Source: Symsagittifera roscoffensis (taxonomy: Eukaryota > Xenacoelomorpha > Acoela > Convolutidae). Taken from it: a DNA stretch of 64,000 nt. The stretch is taken from positions 22,886,701-22,950,700 of the forward strand of contig NC_087063.1 of the NCBI RefSeq assembly GCF_963678635.1. The letters are read 5' to 3'. A program made the translations under genes and the position numbers. The first letter of the stretch is position 1. Each line of letters starts with the position of its first letter. The notes under the pieces are model-generated. The model saw only the letters and a program-made list of their open reading frames with translations. It was not told the origin of the DNA and did not search any database. Of this stretch, positions 63,726 through 64,000 are shown one piece after another.

Positions 63726-64000
63726 TGTGCCAGTCGGTCATATTTGGAAGTTTGACCTTGAGAAAAACAAGAACGCTTAATTTTGGAGTGAAATTTGATT
63801 TTTCAAAAATTCGAATGGAGCCTGTCATGCACGATTTTCTCGCGATAACTGAAAATCGAAAAAGAGAAATCAGAACGATCGAGTTGCAATCGCGGGAAAA
63901 GTTGCCAGATAAAGCAGTAGCAAATTGCCATTCGCAATTTCCGTCACAATAAAACTAGAGTAGAGCTGTCCTATCTGAAACAGAAGGAAGCGTATTCCCG
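63726..64000 (+). repeat. Right LTR, first 275 bp (truncated by window end)
   Basis: Identical to 41025-41299 except about four substitutions. Preceded by ccggggagta, a short purine-rich stretch that is only a weak candidate polypurine tract. Confidence 0.92.

Larger units (their letters stand above)
41025..64000 (+). mobile_element. Giant Ty3/Gypsy-type LTR retrotransposon with accessory genes (right end outside window)
   Basis: A terminal sequence starting TGTGCCAGTCGG occurs at 41025 and 63726 in the same orientation, flanking Gag, retropepsin and RT-RNase H on the plus strand. Start-to-start distance is 22.7 kb; with a compound LTR of up to 3.7 kb the whole element would be about 26 kb, several times the usual 5-10 kb. 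The left LTR and the visible 275 bp of the right LTR differ at about 4 positions. The RT-RNase H motifs are of the Ty3/Gypsy kind. After pol come an acidic segment, a macro-like domain, an SGNH esterase and several unknown ORFs. No integrase or clear envelope protein is recognisable. Primer-binding site and target duplication were not identified. The element is GC-richer than the introns to its left. Confidence 0.9.

Overview
This is animal nuclear DNA. Three metazoan genes are recognisable by exon-level matches with intact splice sites: afadin, Derlin-2 and a PP2A B56 regulatory subunit. All lie on the minus strand, with small exons in long, AT-rich, repeat-filled introns. The species cannot be named from the sequence. 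Afadin points to a eumetazoan, probably an invertebrate given the many tRNA-derived SINE-like repeats and the divergent C-terminus of the B56 protein.

Layout. Positions 1-2764 hold the first five coding exons of an afadin gene that runs off the left edge. Positions 3158-17502 hold a head-to-tail duplication of about 7.15 kb that gives two complete Derlin genes with apparently identical proteins; only 134 bp separate the stop codon of one from the start codon of the other. Positions 18515-39465 hold a four-exon PP2A B56 gene whose introns carry nested repeats. A small plus-strand coiled-coil exon (18200-18319) sits between the Derlin and B56 genes. Positions 40010-40662 are the 3' end of a decayed LINE.

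From 41025 to the right edge lies the most notable object: a giant Ty3/Gypsy-type LTR retrotransposon on the plus strand. Its terminal repeat starts at 41025 and again at 63726, 22.7 kb apart. The roughly 275 bp of the right LTR that can be seen differs from the left one at about 4 positions, so the insertion looks young. The left terminus is a compound of two diverged repeats of about 1.83 kb. Then follow a leader with a 14-bp minisatellite of about 50 copies, Gag with zinc knuckles, a retropepsin, reverse transcriptase-RNase H, an acidic segment, a macro-domain-like segment, an SGNH/GDSL esterase protein, a second possible SGNH-like segment, and three or four further ORFs with no domain I recognise. 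No integrase is recognisable.

The ORFs of this element have a peculiar organisation. Several long open segments are in one frame and separated by single stop codons (50058 TGA, 52023 TAG, 56974 TGA, 58593 TGA, 60611 TAA). Wherever the frame changes between adjacent ORFs, the change is to the -1 frame (six of six). The gag/protease junction is a TAATG stop-start overlap. Many downstream segments have no ATG near their start. This fits stop-start coupling, frameshifting and readthrough, or early decay. Together, macro plus SGNH accessory proteins, missing integrase and large size make this element the candidate undescribed system. A plausible but unproven picture is a retroelement carrying its own ADP-ribose-binding and esterase accessory proteins.
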